64,000 nucleotides of DNA from Vibrio inusitatus (GCA_024346935.1 AP024879.1:1-64000); one strand, 5' to 3'; counted from the first letter of the stretch, positions 1 through 8,616 are shown. Made by a program: numbers and translations. Notes: generated by a model not told the origin, from the sequence alone.

Positions 1-369
1 ATCCAAGCTCATTAGCCTTTGTTGGCGCTGATACTCTTTTTTGCCTAATTGATAGTTTTTCAAAAACTGCTCATCGTGACATACGTTGTAGTAGGTGCGG
101 CCTTCAGAACCCACTTTGTAACCGTTGTCAGCAGAGCAATAAACCTCGGTGCCTTGCTTAAAACCTTTCTGCCACTCAGATTGTTTAACAACGACATTCG
201 CCTCTAAACAATCTTTTGCATAATCTTCAACAATAGTTGGGTCATTTCCGTCTTTCCCATCTTGATAACCCACATCATGCCAATTTGCTGATTGACATTG
301 CTCTGGTGTCATACTGGCACATCCCGCCAATGAAGAGGCGATAAGCACACCGATAATTAGTCGGTTCAT
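1..369 (-). CDS. DUF2799-like lipoprotein, 3' end cut off by the window
   Basis: Open reading frame of 123 codons running off the left edge. The N-terminus is a lipoprotein signal: basic MNRL, a hydrophobic stretch, then lipobox LAGC with Cys17 as the lipidated residue. The mature part has spaced cysteines and aromatic-glycine motifs (NWHDVGYQDGKDG near residues 34-46, then GFKQGTEVYC, then YYNVC and YQLGKKEY). These match the pattern I know for DUF2799 envelope lipoproteins of gamma-proteobacteria, whose function is unknown. The start is the ATG at 369, which gives the best signal peptide. Its stop codon lies outside the window. Confidence 0.8.
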   Translation of the reverse strand, partial: MNRLIIGVLIASSLAGCASMTPEQCQSANWHDVGYQDGKDGNDPTIVEDYAKDCLEANVVVKQSEWQKGFKQGTEVYCSADNGYKVGSEGRTYYNVCHDEQFLKNYQLGKKEYQRQQRLMSLD

Positions 370-702
370 ACATGAGTTCCTTTTGAGTCTATAAAGACGA
401 TTGCCTCGTCGATATATTCGCTAAGGCATAGATTGATGCCATGTATTGTATGGATTTTGCTTTGGGGTCAACAGAGGTAAGAACATTGATTCAATAATTG
501 ATGAAGTACTAGGGTTTTATTCACTATTTATGCTTTACGACAAAAGTATCGAGGTTAAAGCTAAGCGTTTGCTAGTTGAATGTTTGAGCTTTAAGTGTGA
601 TTTACATCTCGTTACTGTCTATTTTTAAACAAACCCTTTAACAATGGTCTTACAAGTAAGATACTGTTTCGACAGAATTTTAATTCAATAGGGAAGTTGA
701 TT
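370..702. other. Intergenic region upstream of the symporter
   Basis: Divergent region between the DUF2799 lipoprotein (minus) and the alanine/glycine symporter (plus). It should hold both promoters, but I cannot assign -35/-10 boxes with confidence. A short perfect inverted repeat, TCTTAC-AA-GTAAGA, lies at 648-661, about 40 bases before the symporter start, and could be an operator. A 60-codon ORF at 446-628 has no ribosome site or recognisable composition and is not called. I see no glycine riboswitch here, although such elements precede some Vibrio symporters of this family. Confidence 0.5.
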
Positions 703-2199
703 ATGCAAGAGTTTGTGGATTTTCTAAATGGGATAATTTGGAGTCCTTTTCTTATTTACCTCTGCTTAGGTGCAGGTCTGTTTTATTCCATCTTGACGCG
801 CTTTGTACAAATTCGTCATTTCTTTGAGATGTGGCGCTTGCTGCTATCAGGCAAAAGTTCAGAAAAAGGTATTTCTTCATTTCAGGCACTTGCGGTTTCA
901 CTCTCTGGTCGCGTAGGTACAGGTAATATTGCTGGTGTTGCAGCAGCTATCGGTTTTGGTGGTCCAGGCGCCGTTTTTTGGATGTGGGTTGTTGCCTTCT
1001 TTGGCGCTGCAACAGCGTATGCCGAGTCTACTCTTGCTCAGATTTACAAAGAAGAAGATGAAGGACAATTCCGTGGCGGTCCTGCTTACTACATAGAAAA
1101 GGCTATGGGTCAGAAGTGGTATGCGTGGGTTTTCGCTATAGCCACTATCTTTGCCTGTGGTGTACTGCTTCCTGGTGTGCAATCGAACAGTATAGGTAAC
1201 GCTGTCGAAGCGGCATTTGGTTCAGGTCCAGCGATTGAAACTGCAATGGGTACGTTCAGTTTCGCTAAAGTTCTTACGGGTACATTCATTGCGATAGTAC
1301 TTGGCTTTATCATCTTTGGTGGTGTTAAGCGTATAGCTCACTTTACTCAAATCGTTGTTCCTTTCATGGCTTTGGCCTACATACTGACGGCTTTCGTTAT
1401 CATCTTGCTTCACATCACTGAAGTACCACGTATTTTTGCGATGATTGTAGGTGATGCCTTTACACCTATGGCTGGCTTTGGTGCTGCTATTGGTTGGGGT
1501 GTAAAGCGTGGTGTCTATTCGAACGAAGCCGGTCAAGGTACTGGCCCGCATGCAGCCGCAGCGGCTAACGTCGCTCACCCAGCACAACAAGGATTAGTAC
1601 AGTCATTTTCCATCTATATAGACACCTTGCTTGTTTGTTCTGCTACTGCATTTATGATTCTTATTACGGGTATGTATAACGTTCACGGTGCAGCAGAGGG
1701 CGCATTTGTAGTGCAAAACCTTTCTGCAAGCATTGGTGCGAATGGACCGGTATTTACTCAGCTTGCAATCGACAGTGCGTTACCTGGCATAGGTAAACCA
1801 TTCATTGCGATAGCTTTGTTCTTCTTTGCCTTTACTACTATTTTGGCATACTACTATATCGCTGAAACCAACATTGCTTATATACGTCGTACCTTTAAGG
1901 TTGAAGGCCTGATGTTTATCCTAAAACTCGTTATTATCTCGGCAACCTTCTACGGTACAGTGAAAACTGCAAACCTTGCTTGGGCATTAGGTGATATTGG
2001 TGTTGGTTTGATGGCATGGTTGAATATCATCGGAATCTTGATCATATTCTTTATGTCTAAACCTGCACTCAAGGCTCTAAGAGATTATGAAGAGCAGCAA
2101 AAGCGCGGTGTGAAGGTGTACACCTTTGATCCGGTAAAGCTTGGTATTAAAGGTGCAACGTACTGGGAGAAGCGACTAGAGAAATCATCGAAAGAGTAA
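703..2199 (+). CDS. Alanine/glycine:cation symporter (AGCS family)
   Basis: Inner-membrane secondary transporter of 498 residues that should import alanine or glycine with Na+ or H+. Family hallmarks are visible: SGRVGTGNIAGVAAAIGFGG near residue 67, GGPGAVFWMW, and RGVYSNEAGQGTGPHAAAAA near residue 270, with about ten to eleven hydrophobic segments. Length is normal for the family. The ATG at 703 is preferred over TTG at 697 because GGGAAG lies 7 bases upstream. It stands alone, followed by a terminator hairpin. Alanine versus glycine preference cannot be read from sequence. The glycine-cleavage genes lie 10 kb away, so a glycine role is only a suggestion. Confidence 0.93.
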   Translation: MQEFVDFLNGIIWSPFLIYLCLGAGLFYSILTRFVQIRHFFEMWRLLLSGKSSEKGISSFQALAVSLSGRVGTGNIAGVAAAIGFGGPGAVFWMWVVAFFGAATAYAESTLAQIYKEEDEGQFRGGPAYYIEKAMGQKWYAWVFAIATIFACGVLLPGVQSNSIGNAVEAAFGSGPAIETAMGTFSFAKVLTGTFIAIVLGFIIFGGVKRIAHFTQIVVPFMALAYILTAFVIILLHITEVPRIFAMIVGDAFTPMAGFGAAIGWGVKRGVYSNEAGQGTGPHAAAAANVAHPAQQGLVQSFSIYIDTLLVCSATAFMILITGMYNVHGAAEGAFVVQNLSASIGANGPVFTQLAIDSALPGIGKPFIAIALFFFAFTTILAYYYIAETNIAYIRRTFKVEGLMFILKLVIISATFYGTVKTANLAWALGDIGVGLMAWLNIIGILIIFFMSKPALKALRDYEEQQKRGVKVYTFDPVKLGIKGATYWEKRLEKSSKE

Positions 2200-2220
2200 C
2201 GCTACTGCAGACTTGCGATT

Positions 2221-2254
2221 GGGGGCCTGAAGATTATTCTTTGGGCCCTTTTTG
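2221..2254 (+). terminator. Rho-independent terminator of the symporter gene
   Basis: GGGCC (2223-2227) pairs with GGCCC (2244-2248), and the inner AAGA...TCTT also pairs. A run of five T follows. Confidence 0.85.
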
Positions 2255-2417
2255 TATAGACCTAATAATGGTCATATTTGAAGGCTAAAACCGCTTAAAC
2301 ACATAGATTGTTCGTCGTAATATGGGCGTGGTAAAGTGCATAGGCAACAATAAAAGAAATAATAGATTCATAAAAGCACTCAAATTCTGAAAGTTAATTA
2401 CATCGATCTCATTTTCG

Positions 2418-2433
2418 CGTGATGCAGATCACA
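2418..2433. promoter_or_regulatory. CRP-binding-site-like palindrome
   Basis: CGTGA-N6-TCACA (CGTGATGCAGATCACA) differs from the CRP consensus TGTGA-N6-TCACA at one position. It probably acts on the gene starting at 2553, as it is separated from the upstream symporter by a terminator. Confidence 0.6.
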
Positions 2434-2552
2434 TAACTTGGGGTTATGGATGTTTTTTAGAACCAGAAGTGTGAATCTGACCACAACATTAATTCACTTG
2501 TATTATTATAATTCCATTTAATTGTTTGAGTTGGATTGTCTGGAGAAGTACT

Positions 2553-2858
2553 TTGTCTTGGTCTATTGTTTTTGATTTTATGAGTGTGCTGTTGCTAGTA
2601 GTTTTAGCTGTGGCTGCTACAAAATCAATGGATGCTTTAAGAAAGACAATTTGGTCTGCACAAAAGAACGATGCACCTGAAGAATTAGTTCGTAAAAGCC
2701 TAGCGAAACTGAGTCTAAATCGTGTCGTATTGGTGCTTACTATTGCTACTATAGTGATTAAAGTGGCATTGATCTTAGGTCAAGTATTGGATCTTGATTC
2801 CATTGATAGGTCAGGTCTTTTAGACGAATCTGTTGTGCAATATATCGTTGTAGAATAA
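2553..2858 (+). CDS. Small two-TM membrane protein, unknown function
   Basis: About 101 residues and not recognised. Two hydrophobic segments are clear: FDFMSVLLLVVLAVAA near the N-terminus and VVLVLTIATIVIKVALIL near residues 62-80. They are separated by a charged, probably helical loop (DALRKTIWSAQKNDAPEELV), and a short acidic tail follows. The TTG at 2553 is chosen because GGAGAAG ends 4 bases upstream. A TTG at 2526 and an ATG at 2580 are alternatives. A CRP-like site lies about 120 bases upstream. It appears to be monocistronic, so context gives no function. Confidence 0.65.
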   Translation: MSWSIVFDFMSVLLLVVLAVAATKSMDALRKTIWSAQKNDAPEELVRKSLAKLSLNRVVLVLTIATIVIKVALILGQVLDLDSIDRSGLLDESVVQYIVVE

Positions 2859-2989
2859 AGGTTATTTTCGTTCCCGACCTTCTGCTATTCCTGTTTAATT
2901 TTCTTCATTCGAGTCCCATTTACCTGGTTGATAAGTTCAACTATGATACAGTTAACTCAAACACTGTTATCTAATTTTATGGTAAATCA

Positions 2990-3415
2990 ATGGATAAGAA
3001 TCTAATCTCAGATACGATCTTTCAACTTGTACAATCATATCGGCATGCAATACGAATTGAACTGCAAGCGAATCATCTAGGTTTGAATGGAATGCATGTC
3101 CGCTGTCTAGCCTTCATCAGGCAGCGCAATCAATGTACGGCTAATGATATTGTTCAGCACTTTTCCAGAGACAAAGCACAAGTTGCACGCTTGGTGAAAG
3201 AGATGATAGGCAATGAGTGGATAGTGAAGTCTCCTAACCCTGACGATAAGCGCAGCCAATTCCTGTCACTGACAGAGCAAGGTATTTTATTGAGTGAGCA
3301 AATTGATGCAACTCAGCAATCTATTCAAACAAAAATGAAGCAAGACTTAAGTGACGAAGAGCTAGAAGTATTCGCAATCGTCGCACAAAAATTTGCTCGT
3401 AATTTGTCAGAGTAA
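2990..3415 (+). CDS. MarR family transcriptional regulator
   Basis: 141 residues, the usual MarR length. A winged-helix DNA-binding domain spans roughly residues 30-105. The recognition region is TANDIVQHFSRDKAQVARLV and the wing is NPDDKRSQFLSLTEQG, the conserved MarR D-x-R-...-L-T-x-x-G pattern. Long terminal helices would form the dimer interface. It is 36 bases upstream of a GNAT acetyltransferase gene on the same strand, so the two are likely co-transcribed and functionally linked. MarR proteins usually repress their own operon and are released by a small ligand. The ligand is unknown here. Confidence 0.92.
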   Translation: MDKNLISDTIFQLVQSYRHAIRIELQANHLGLNGMHVRCLAFIRQRNQCTANDIVQHFSRDKAQVARLVKEMIGNEWIVKSPNPDDKRSQFLSLTEQGILLSEQIDATQQSIQTKMKQDLSDEELEVFAIVAQKFARNLSE

Positions 3416-3451
3416 TTTTCCCATTGATTGATTTAGTTTGGAGAACGACAT

Positions 3452-3970
3452 ATGCAATTAATCGAGCCCTCGTTAGAGTTTGAATCATCGTTTGCTCAGT
3501 TTTATGACGATTTCGCAACGAACGATGAGATCAATTCTGATTATTACCTTGAAGGTGTGTTGAATTTCAAGGCATACATCCAATGCCTGAAAGATGAAGC
3601 TAAAGGCATAAACTTAGCTGAAGACTATGTGCAGTGCAGTCATTTTTGGCTAGTTGATACAAAAAAGAACATCTACGGTGCTGTCCGAGTACGTCATAAT
3701 ATTGATACTGAATTACTTGCACTAGAAGCAGGACATATTGGCTATGATATAGCTCCTTCATATCGTGGTAATGGTTACGGCACATTAATGCTTAGAAAAG
3801 CCCTATTAAAAGCTCAAGTAATTGGGTTGTCTAAAGCCCTCGTTGTTGCTGATGAGGACAATATTGCGTCACGCAAAGTTATTGAAGCTAACGGTGGGCA
3901 GTTAGAAAACGTTAAATTTGGAAAGGTTTACCCCAACCCTTTGGCTAGATATTGGGTCGAATGTAAATAG
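3452..3970 (+). CDS. GNAT family N-acetyltransferase
   Basis: 172 residues with one GNAT fold. The acetyl-CoA-binding motif A is seen in GYDIAPSYRGNGYGTLMLRK (about residues 97-116), containing R-x-x-G-x-G. Downstream, EDNIASRKVIEANGG is the typical motif B region. The N-terminal third (ESSFAQFYDDFATNDEI, then NFKAYIQCLKDE) resembles the subgroup acting on small molecules. A ribosome site (GGAG) precedes the ATG. It follows a MarR regulator by 36 bases. The acetylated substrate cannot be told from sequence. Confidence 0.92.
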   Translation: MQLIEPSLEFESSFAQFYDDFATNDEINSDYYLEGVLNFKAYIQCLKDEAKGINLAEDYVQCSHFWLVDTKKNIYGAVRVRHNIDTELLALEAGHIGYDIAPSYRGNGYGTLMLRKALLKAQVIGLSKALVVADEDNIASRKVIEANGGQLENVKFGKVYPNPLARYWVECK

Positions 3971-4048
3971 CGTATCAACTTATCTAATCTGTAACTTTAG
4001 AGCTCAATTTATCTTTTCTAGGCGACTAGTCGGTAGCTGTTTCTTTAC

Positions 4049-4306
4049 TTACGTGTAATTATTCATTTCTACAAAATCTAGACCAAAGTCGGTTAAAGCA
4101 ATACGATTTTCTTTAAGATGAATACAGTCGCTACTTTGTAATGTGTTTAATACCTTATCAATAGGATGACTTAGATAGTCAGTAATCGAAGATTGTATCT
4201 CTGCAAAGTGACATATTCCCATTGGTTGCAGGGTAAGATATCTAAGTAGGGTAAGGCTATCCATGTGAAGTGACGAGTGTAATTGAAGGCAAAGATTCGA
4301 TTGCAT
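4049..4306 (-). CDS. Small winged-helix-like protein, paralogue A
   Basis: 85 residues, family not recognised. It aligns over its full length with the protein encoded at 4482-4733, sharing LH-x-DSL, LTL-x-PMG and a terminal LT-x-x-G-x-x-x-x-E pattern. The order of three predicted helices followed by a short hairpin ending 'IALTDFGLDFVE' resembles a minimal winged-helix domain, where the wing commonly reads LT-x-x-G. It could bind DNA or be a small partner protein. There is no signal peptide or membrane segment. An AT-rich hairpin separates it from its paralogue, so each gene is probably transcribed from its own promoter. Confidence 0.65.
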   Translation of the reverse strand: MQSNLCLQLHSSLHMDSLTLLRYLTLQPMGICHFAEIQSSITDYLSHPIDKVLNTLQSSDCIHLKENRIALTDFGLDFVEMNNYT

Positions 4307-4397
4307 AGTATTAGTCCTTTAGTATGGCTTTTTCTTGGCAATTAATGTGCCTTATATCTAGTGCTTTAAATGTGATCCTTAATACAAGGTGAATATA

Positions 4398-4429
4398 AAA
4401 AAATGGAATAATCATTATTCCATTTTTTT
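4398..4429. terminator. Bidirectional terminator between the two paralogues
   Basis: Perfect inverted repeat TGGAATAAT-C-ATTATTCCA (4404-4422) flanked by an A-tract on the left and a T-tract on the right. It works on paper in both directions and would terminate the minus-strand gene ending at 4482. Confidence 0.8.
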
Positions 4430-4481
4430 ATATAAAGGGGTTCAATTTATAGTTTCTTCGTTCAATAGATAATTAATATGG

Positions 4482-4733
4482 TTATCCATTTCTCTCTAAG
4501 TAATTCATCCCTACCTCAGTCAAGTAAATGTCTTCACCATCAATAAGTATACATTGACTAAATTCCAATAAATTTAATAGAGTTTCTATTTTATCTAGAA
4601 GCGTGTGGTAGATAAAAAAATGAAGTTGGTCGAGTGTCATTACCCCCATAGGCTCCAGTGTTAGTAACTTCAAGACAGCTAAACTATCCAGATGCAACTC
4701 TGGATTAGTTTGCTGGCATGTACTCGATGGCAT
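4482..4733 (-). CDS. Small winged-helix-like protein, paralogue B
   Basis: 83 residues and similar along its length to the protein encoded at 4049-4306: C-x-Q near residue 6, LH-x-DSL, LTLEPMG, then a C-terminal 'IYLTEVGMNYLE' wing-like strand. The similarity suggests a tandem duplication followed by divergence. No signal peptide, membrane segment or enzymatic motif is visible. A DNA-binding role is inferred only from the predicted helix-helix-helix-wing order. Its transcript would stop at the hairpin 4398-4429 before reaching the second copy. Confidence 0.65.
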   Translation of the reverse strand: MPSSTCQQTNPELHLDSLAVLKLLTLEPMGVMTLDQLHFFIYHTLLDKIETLLNLLEFSQCILIDGEDIYLTEVGMNYLERNG

Positions 4734-5034
4734 AATCTAATTCCTTTTAGTATTTAATATCCAACAAATTTAAGATGCCTTACTCATGTTAGTTTGACTG
4801 TGATGAAGGTATCACTTATTTCAATGTTAGTTTGTGGGTTAAATAAATGGGTTAAGATACATCAATAGGTGTTACCAATTGTAATGATGTGATTCATTAT
4901 GCGTTTAGTATTAATTAATCATCTGATTGATGTTATCTCGTTTAATATAGTGCCTATTTACATAACTTTACTGTGGTCTACTTAGTTTTACTTTGCTTTC
5001 CTTATACTATTCATAACTATAAAGGAAGGTAATT
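4734..5034. other. AT-rich divergent intergenic region
   Basis: About 300 bases between the minus-strand paralogue B and the plus-strand DUF1566 gene. It is very AT-rich and should carry both promoters. I see no strong inverted repeat, ORF or known operator in it. Confidence 0.4.
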
Positions 5035-6330
5035 ATGCAGGGACTAAAACTCTTCAATATCTTGACCATTTCTACCATTTGTTTATCGGCAAATGTGAAT
5101 GCTAATACAACAACTTATCCAATTGTAGATACGAATCAAAATCAGTGCTTTGGGCTAACAAGTGAATCTGAAATTTGCCCTAGGCAGGGTATGGATACAT
5201 TTGGTCAGGATGCTCAATATCAGGGGAATCAGCCCAGTTATACCAAGGCTAGCAATGGCACTGTTATTGATAACATTACCGGATTGATTTGGTCACAGAC
5301 GACGGACATAAATGGAGACGGTAAAATTGATACTTCAGATAAACTGACTTTTGAAGAAGCTCATGAGTATGTGGAGTCGTTGCGCTTGGGAGGCTTTGAT
5401 GACTGGCGTTTACCTAGCATTAAAGAACTCTACTCTTTGATATTATTTGATGGACAAGATCCTAGTAGACTTAGAAACAATGACGCTGAGGCTAACTTAA
5501 TTCCATTTATTGATAATCGAGTTTTCAGTATTAATGGTGGTGACGTTTCCAAGGGAGATCGTTTAATTGATGGACAGATTGTTTCTTCGACTCAGTATGT
5601 TTCGAAAACAATGATTCGCCATGAAACCGTGTTTGGAGTGAACTTTATCGACGGCCGAATTAAAGGTTATGGTTTGGTGCATCCTAAAAAGGGCAAAAAG
5701 GCTTTTTATGTACTTGCGGTAAGAGGTAACGCTCAATATGGCTTCAATCAATTTGTTGCTAACGGAGATGAAACAGTAACCGATCAAGCAACAGGGCTGA
5801 TTTGGCAGCAAAATGACAGTCAACAAGGTAAAAACTTTCCTGATGCATTGAACTACTGCGCAAAGCTTAGTTTAGGCGAACGTACAGATTGGCGTTTACC
5901 CAATGTGAAGGAGCTTCATTCAATTGTTGATTACTCGCGCTCACCTGCAACAAGTCATTCGCCTGCATTAGACCCTATCTTTCAGGCTACACCCATTGAA
6001 AATGAAGCGAAGCAAAAAGATTACTCTAGCTATTGGAGTAGTACCACTCATCTTAACTTAAGCAATGCAAAGTCAGCCTCATATGTGTCGTTTGGGCGTT
6101 CAATGGGCTATATGCGTGAACGATGGGTTGATGTGCATGGTGCTGGAGCGCAACGTAGTGATCCAAAAGTGGGTGATGCAAGTCGCTACCCTAAAGGAAG
6201 AGGTCCGCAGGGTGATGCTATTCGTATTGAGAATATGGTGCGCTGTGTTTCTGGAGGAGGTGTTCAGTTTGTCGCACAACCCCAACCCCAAGTTGAAGAT
6301 CGAATAGCACAGACATTTCTTGTTCGATAA
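5035..6330 (+). CDS. Secreted double DUF1566 (Lcl-type) protein with an EF-hand-like loop
   Basis: 431 residues with a Sec signal peptide (about residues 1-24). Two DUF1566 units are visible. The first has DNITGLIWSQ near residue 81, then LGGFDDWRLPSIKELYSL. The second has DQATGLIWQQ near residue 249, then RTDWRLPNVKELHSIVDYSR and YWSSTTH. The loop DINGDGKIDTSD (about residues 93-104) matches a calcium-binding EF-hand or dockerin loop and sits inside the first unit. DUF1566 domains occur in exported and surface proteins, often in adhesion or sugar-binding contexts, but the molecular role is unknown. The ribosome site AAGGAAGG precedes the ATG. It is monocistronic and converges on the PL7 lyase. 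Confidence 0.85.
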   Translation: MQGLKLFNILTISTICLSANVNANTTTYPIVDTNQNQCFGLTSESEICPRQGMDTFGQDAQYQGNQPSYTKASNGTVIDNITGLIWSQTTDINGDGKIDTSDKLTFEEAHEYVESLRLGGFDDWRLPSIKELYSLILFDGQDPSRLRNNDAEANLIPFIDNRVFSINGGDVSKGDRLIDGQIVSSTQYVSKTMIRHETVFGVNFIDGRIKGYGLVHPKKGKKAFYVLAVRGNAQYGFNQFVANGDETVTDQATGLIWQQNDSQQGKNFPDALNYCAKLSLGERTDWRLPNVKELHSIVDYSRSPATSHSPALDPIFQATPIENEAKQKDYSSYWSSTTHLNLSNAKSASYVSFGRSMGYMRERWVDVHGAGAQRSDPKVGDASRYPKGRGPQGDAIRIENMVRCVSGGGVQFVAQPQPQVEDRIAQTFLVR

Positions 6331-6352
6331 AAAAGGGGCTGATGCCCCTTTT
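6330..6352. terminator. Bidirectional terminator between DUF1566 gene and PL7 lyase
   Basis: AAAAGGGGC-TGAT-GCCCCTTTT: a five-base GC stem with A and T tracts on either side. It serves the two convergent genes. Confidence 0.9.
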
Positions 6353-6384
6353 CATTGTTTTCTTGTTATGAAGGTAAAGCAGTA

Positions 6385-7245
6385 TTACTTATGTTCCACT
6401 TGGTACTGTAATTTGTAAAAATGAGCTTCACTTTCACCGTTAGTAAATTGGTTATATACGCCCGCTTTGAAGTAGCTTAATAGGTGACTCCAGTAATCGA
6501 TGTTATGGCTTACTTTTTCTTCACCATCTACTTTTATCACCAAAGTTTCATTACCCACAATAATATCGAAGTCTGTTGCTTCGGCTTTTGCTTTGCCTAG
6601 GTCGTATTGCTTGTAGGCGTTCTCTGACTTACACGCTGGCTTGTTCATGTTTTCTTTGCCTTTCTTACCTTTACAGATAAGTGCATTGTTTTTAACTACT
6701 GCCCAGTAGTGTCCTGCAGTCTCGCCAGCACCTTCACGCCATACTACGCGAAGTAGTGGGTGAGGAATATTGTCCTTCCCATCAACAGTAACGCCTTTGT
6801 TGTGTACTTGAAGGTAGGTGATTTCATTCTGCTTTGACGTAGAGTCTTTCATTGAAGCTTCAGGATTTACTGGTTCAAGACTTGCGTTTAGATGGTAGAA
6901 CGTATGTGGAAGAGAGGTGTTAAAGTTCTTATGAACACGTAACTCGTTTCTTTTATGGTCTCCCGTCATTTTAAAAACGAAAGCTTCTGATTCTTTGTCT
7001 ACATAAAATACTTCGTTTACAACGCCAGAAAAATTGGTGTTAGTTGCGATGTAAAGCTTGTTACCTTTCTTGCCTGCGGGATCAGAAATCTGCAATTCTG
7101 ACTCAGAAAGAATTGGGCGATATTGAGCGTAATCTGCAGGAATACCACGGTTGTCCCCGGCATCATCGAACGTAATCGCAAATGCTTGAGAAGATAAGAG
7201 TAAAGTCGTGGCAAGACCAAGTATTTTTGTTTTACGAAGTGTCAT
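6385..7245 (-). CDS. Alginate lyase, polysaccharide lyase family 7
   Basis: 286 residues with a Sec signal peptide ending at about Ala23, so secreted or periplasmic. It cleaves alginate by beta-elimination. The three PL7 sequence blocks are present: KRNELR (the R-x-E-L-R block), YLQVHNKG (the Q-I/V-H block with catalytic His) and YFKAGVYNQ (with catalytic Tyr). The middle motif is QVH rather than QIH. In studied PL7 enzymes this has been linked to a preference for mannuronate-rich substrate, so specificity is an inference. It is a single catalytic domain with no carbohydrate-binding module. A LysR gene is divergent from it 438 bases away, and a PL6 lyase lies 12 kb downstream. Confidence 0.95.
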   Translation of the reverse strand: MTLRKTKILGLATTLLLSSQAFAITFDDAGDNRGIPADYAQYRPILSESELQISDPAGKKGNKLYIATNTNFSGVVNEVFYVDKESEAFVFKMTGDHKRNELRVHKNFNTSLPHTFYHLNASLEPVNPEASMKDSTSKQNEITYLQVHNKGVTVDGKDNIPHPLLRVVWREGAGETAGHYWAVVKNNALICKGKKGKENMNKPACKSENAYKQYDLGKAKAEATDFDIIVGNETLVIKVDGEEKVSHNIDYWSHLLSYFKAGVYNQFTNGESEAHFYKLQYQVEHK

Positions 7246-7683
7246 TTTGGTTGTTCCTCAGTAGACAGATCATTTTTGCTTGTTTGTGTTATTATATTTG
7301 CAATGAGAGAGGGTCGGAACTACTCAATTCGTTTCATGTGATCAAGCTCTACTTTGCAATCATTAACTAAAGTTCGTAACTAAAAGTGTGTGAGTGTTTG
7401 ATAGTTTGTGAGGATGTTTTTTATTTGTTCACTACCCAGAGATATGCTCCCTATGGCTTCTAGTTGTTTGTGATTGAAAAGTAAAGCATCGAAGTGATAG
7501 TGTAAATAAGATGACGATCATCATGTTTGGAATAATTTTTTGTTGTTTATATCTAAATGGTTTCAATAGCATGATTGAATCTGAGAGACTAAATGGGGTC
7601 TCATAACTTAGAGCACGCCAACGCAACTTAAATATTAGGCCGGAAGCTTATCGAAGCTTTTGTATAAAAGGATAGATACTCAG
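7246..7683. other. Divergent intergenic region, PL7 lyase / LysR gene
   Basis: Should hold the promoters of both the alginate lyase (minus) and the LysR regulator (plus), a common arrangement for a LysR protein and its target. A tight hairpin AAGCTT-ATCG-AAGCTT at 7644-7659 lies 24 bases before the LysR start. A 64-codon minus-strand ORF at 7432-7626 is not supported by composition or a ribosome site. No other element was recognised. Confidence 0.5.
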
Positions 7684-8616
7684 ATGGCAAAACAGTTTTA
7701 TAACAACTTAGATCTCAATCTCCTTCGTACGTTTCAAATAATCTATCAAGAAAAGAATCTAAAGCGAGCTTCTTTAAGGTTACATGTATCTGCTCCTGCT
7801 TTGAGCAAATCTCTCAATCGTTTACGTGACCACTTTAACGATCCTCTTTTTGTTAAGGTTCCTAAAGGACTCAGTCCAACGCCTTTTTCCAATGATCTTT
7901 CTGAGAGCATTAACCCCTCGTTAGAAAAGCTAGCCAATAATCTGAATTCGTTAAATGATTTCCATCCGGAAGATTTGCAAGGAAGGGTTACTATCGCCAT
8001 ATCCCCTTTTATTCTTCAAGCGATAGGAAGTGACTTGTTCTTAACACTTTCGGAGCAAGCTCCCAATGTTGAATGGCATTTAGTCAATTGGTCTAAAACA
8101 TGTTTGGAAGATCTTGTTAACGGGGATATTAAAATCGGTGTAAATTATGAAATTGACTTATCACGTAAAGATATCAGTAGTGGAAAGCTAGCGGCGGATA
8201 AGTTTCAAGTTATTGTTAGAAAGAACCATCCACTTGCGGGTGACAGTGTAAATGTCAACGAACTATCGAAGTATCCTGTTGCAGCCCTACTTGTTGCAGA
8301 TTGGAATACTCGTCGCACGTTTGCAGAAAAAATATTTGATGACTATTCTCTGATTCCGAAAGTTGCATTGCGCACCGACTTGCCATCTGTTGTACTCGAA
8401 ACTATTGCTAGAACGGACTTAATATTTCCCCACACAGGCTTATTTGATGCTCAACGTTATCCTGATTTAAAAACACTACGAGTCAAAGATAAAGAAATAG
8501 AAATGTGCAAAGATATTCATGTGTTTTTTAGTCAAAAAGACAAGCATGATGCGACGACTCAATGGCTTAAGAAAACCCTCTCTACTGAATTAGAAAATGC
8601 AAATGTAACAAAATGA
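7684..8616 (+). CDS. LysR family transcriptional regulator
   Basis: 310 residues, the usual LysR size. The N-terminal helix-turn-helix (LNLLRTFQIIYQEKNLKRAS, then L-H-V-S-A-P-A-L-S-K-S-L-N-R-L) is textbook, followed by a periplasmic-binding-protein-like effector domain from about residue 95. The ATG at 7684 is chosen. A TTG at 7660 would add eight residues, but it overlaps a hairpin. It is divergent from the PL7 alginate lyase and lies just upstream of the repeat-protein gene. Either could be its target, and the ligand is unknown. Confidence 0.93.
   Translation: MAKQFYNNLDLNLLRTFQIIYQEKNLKRASLRLHVSAPALSKSLNRLRDHFNDPLFVKVPKGLSPTPFSNDLSESINPSLEKLANNLNSLNDFHPEDLQGRVTIAISPFILQAIGSDLFLTLSEQAPNVEWHLVNWSKTCLEDLVNGDIKIGVNYEIDLSRKDISSGKLAADKFQVIVRKNHPLAGDSVNVNELSKYPVAALLVADWNTRRTFAEKIFDDYSLIPKVALRTDLPSVVLETIARTDLIFPHTGLFDAQRYPDLKTLRVKDKEIEMCKDIHVFFSQKDKHDATTQWLKKTLSTELENANVTK

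Larger units (their letters stand above)
2200..2552. other. Intergenic region with a CRP-like site
   Basis: After the terminator at 2221-2254 this stretch is AT-rich and contains no convincing ORF. Its one clear element is the CRP-like palindrome at 2418-2433, about 120 bases before the start of the small membrane protein gene. Confidence 0.5.

Noticed and set aside
446..628. 60-codon plus-strand ORF before the symporter gene
   Set aside because: No ribosome site, unlikely composition and no family resemblance; treated as intergenic.
370..702. Possible glycine riboswitch upstream of the AGCS symporter
   Set aside because: Known in some Vibrio symporter leaders, but the conserved aptamer core was not visible here, nor upstream of gcvT or gcvH.
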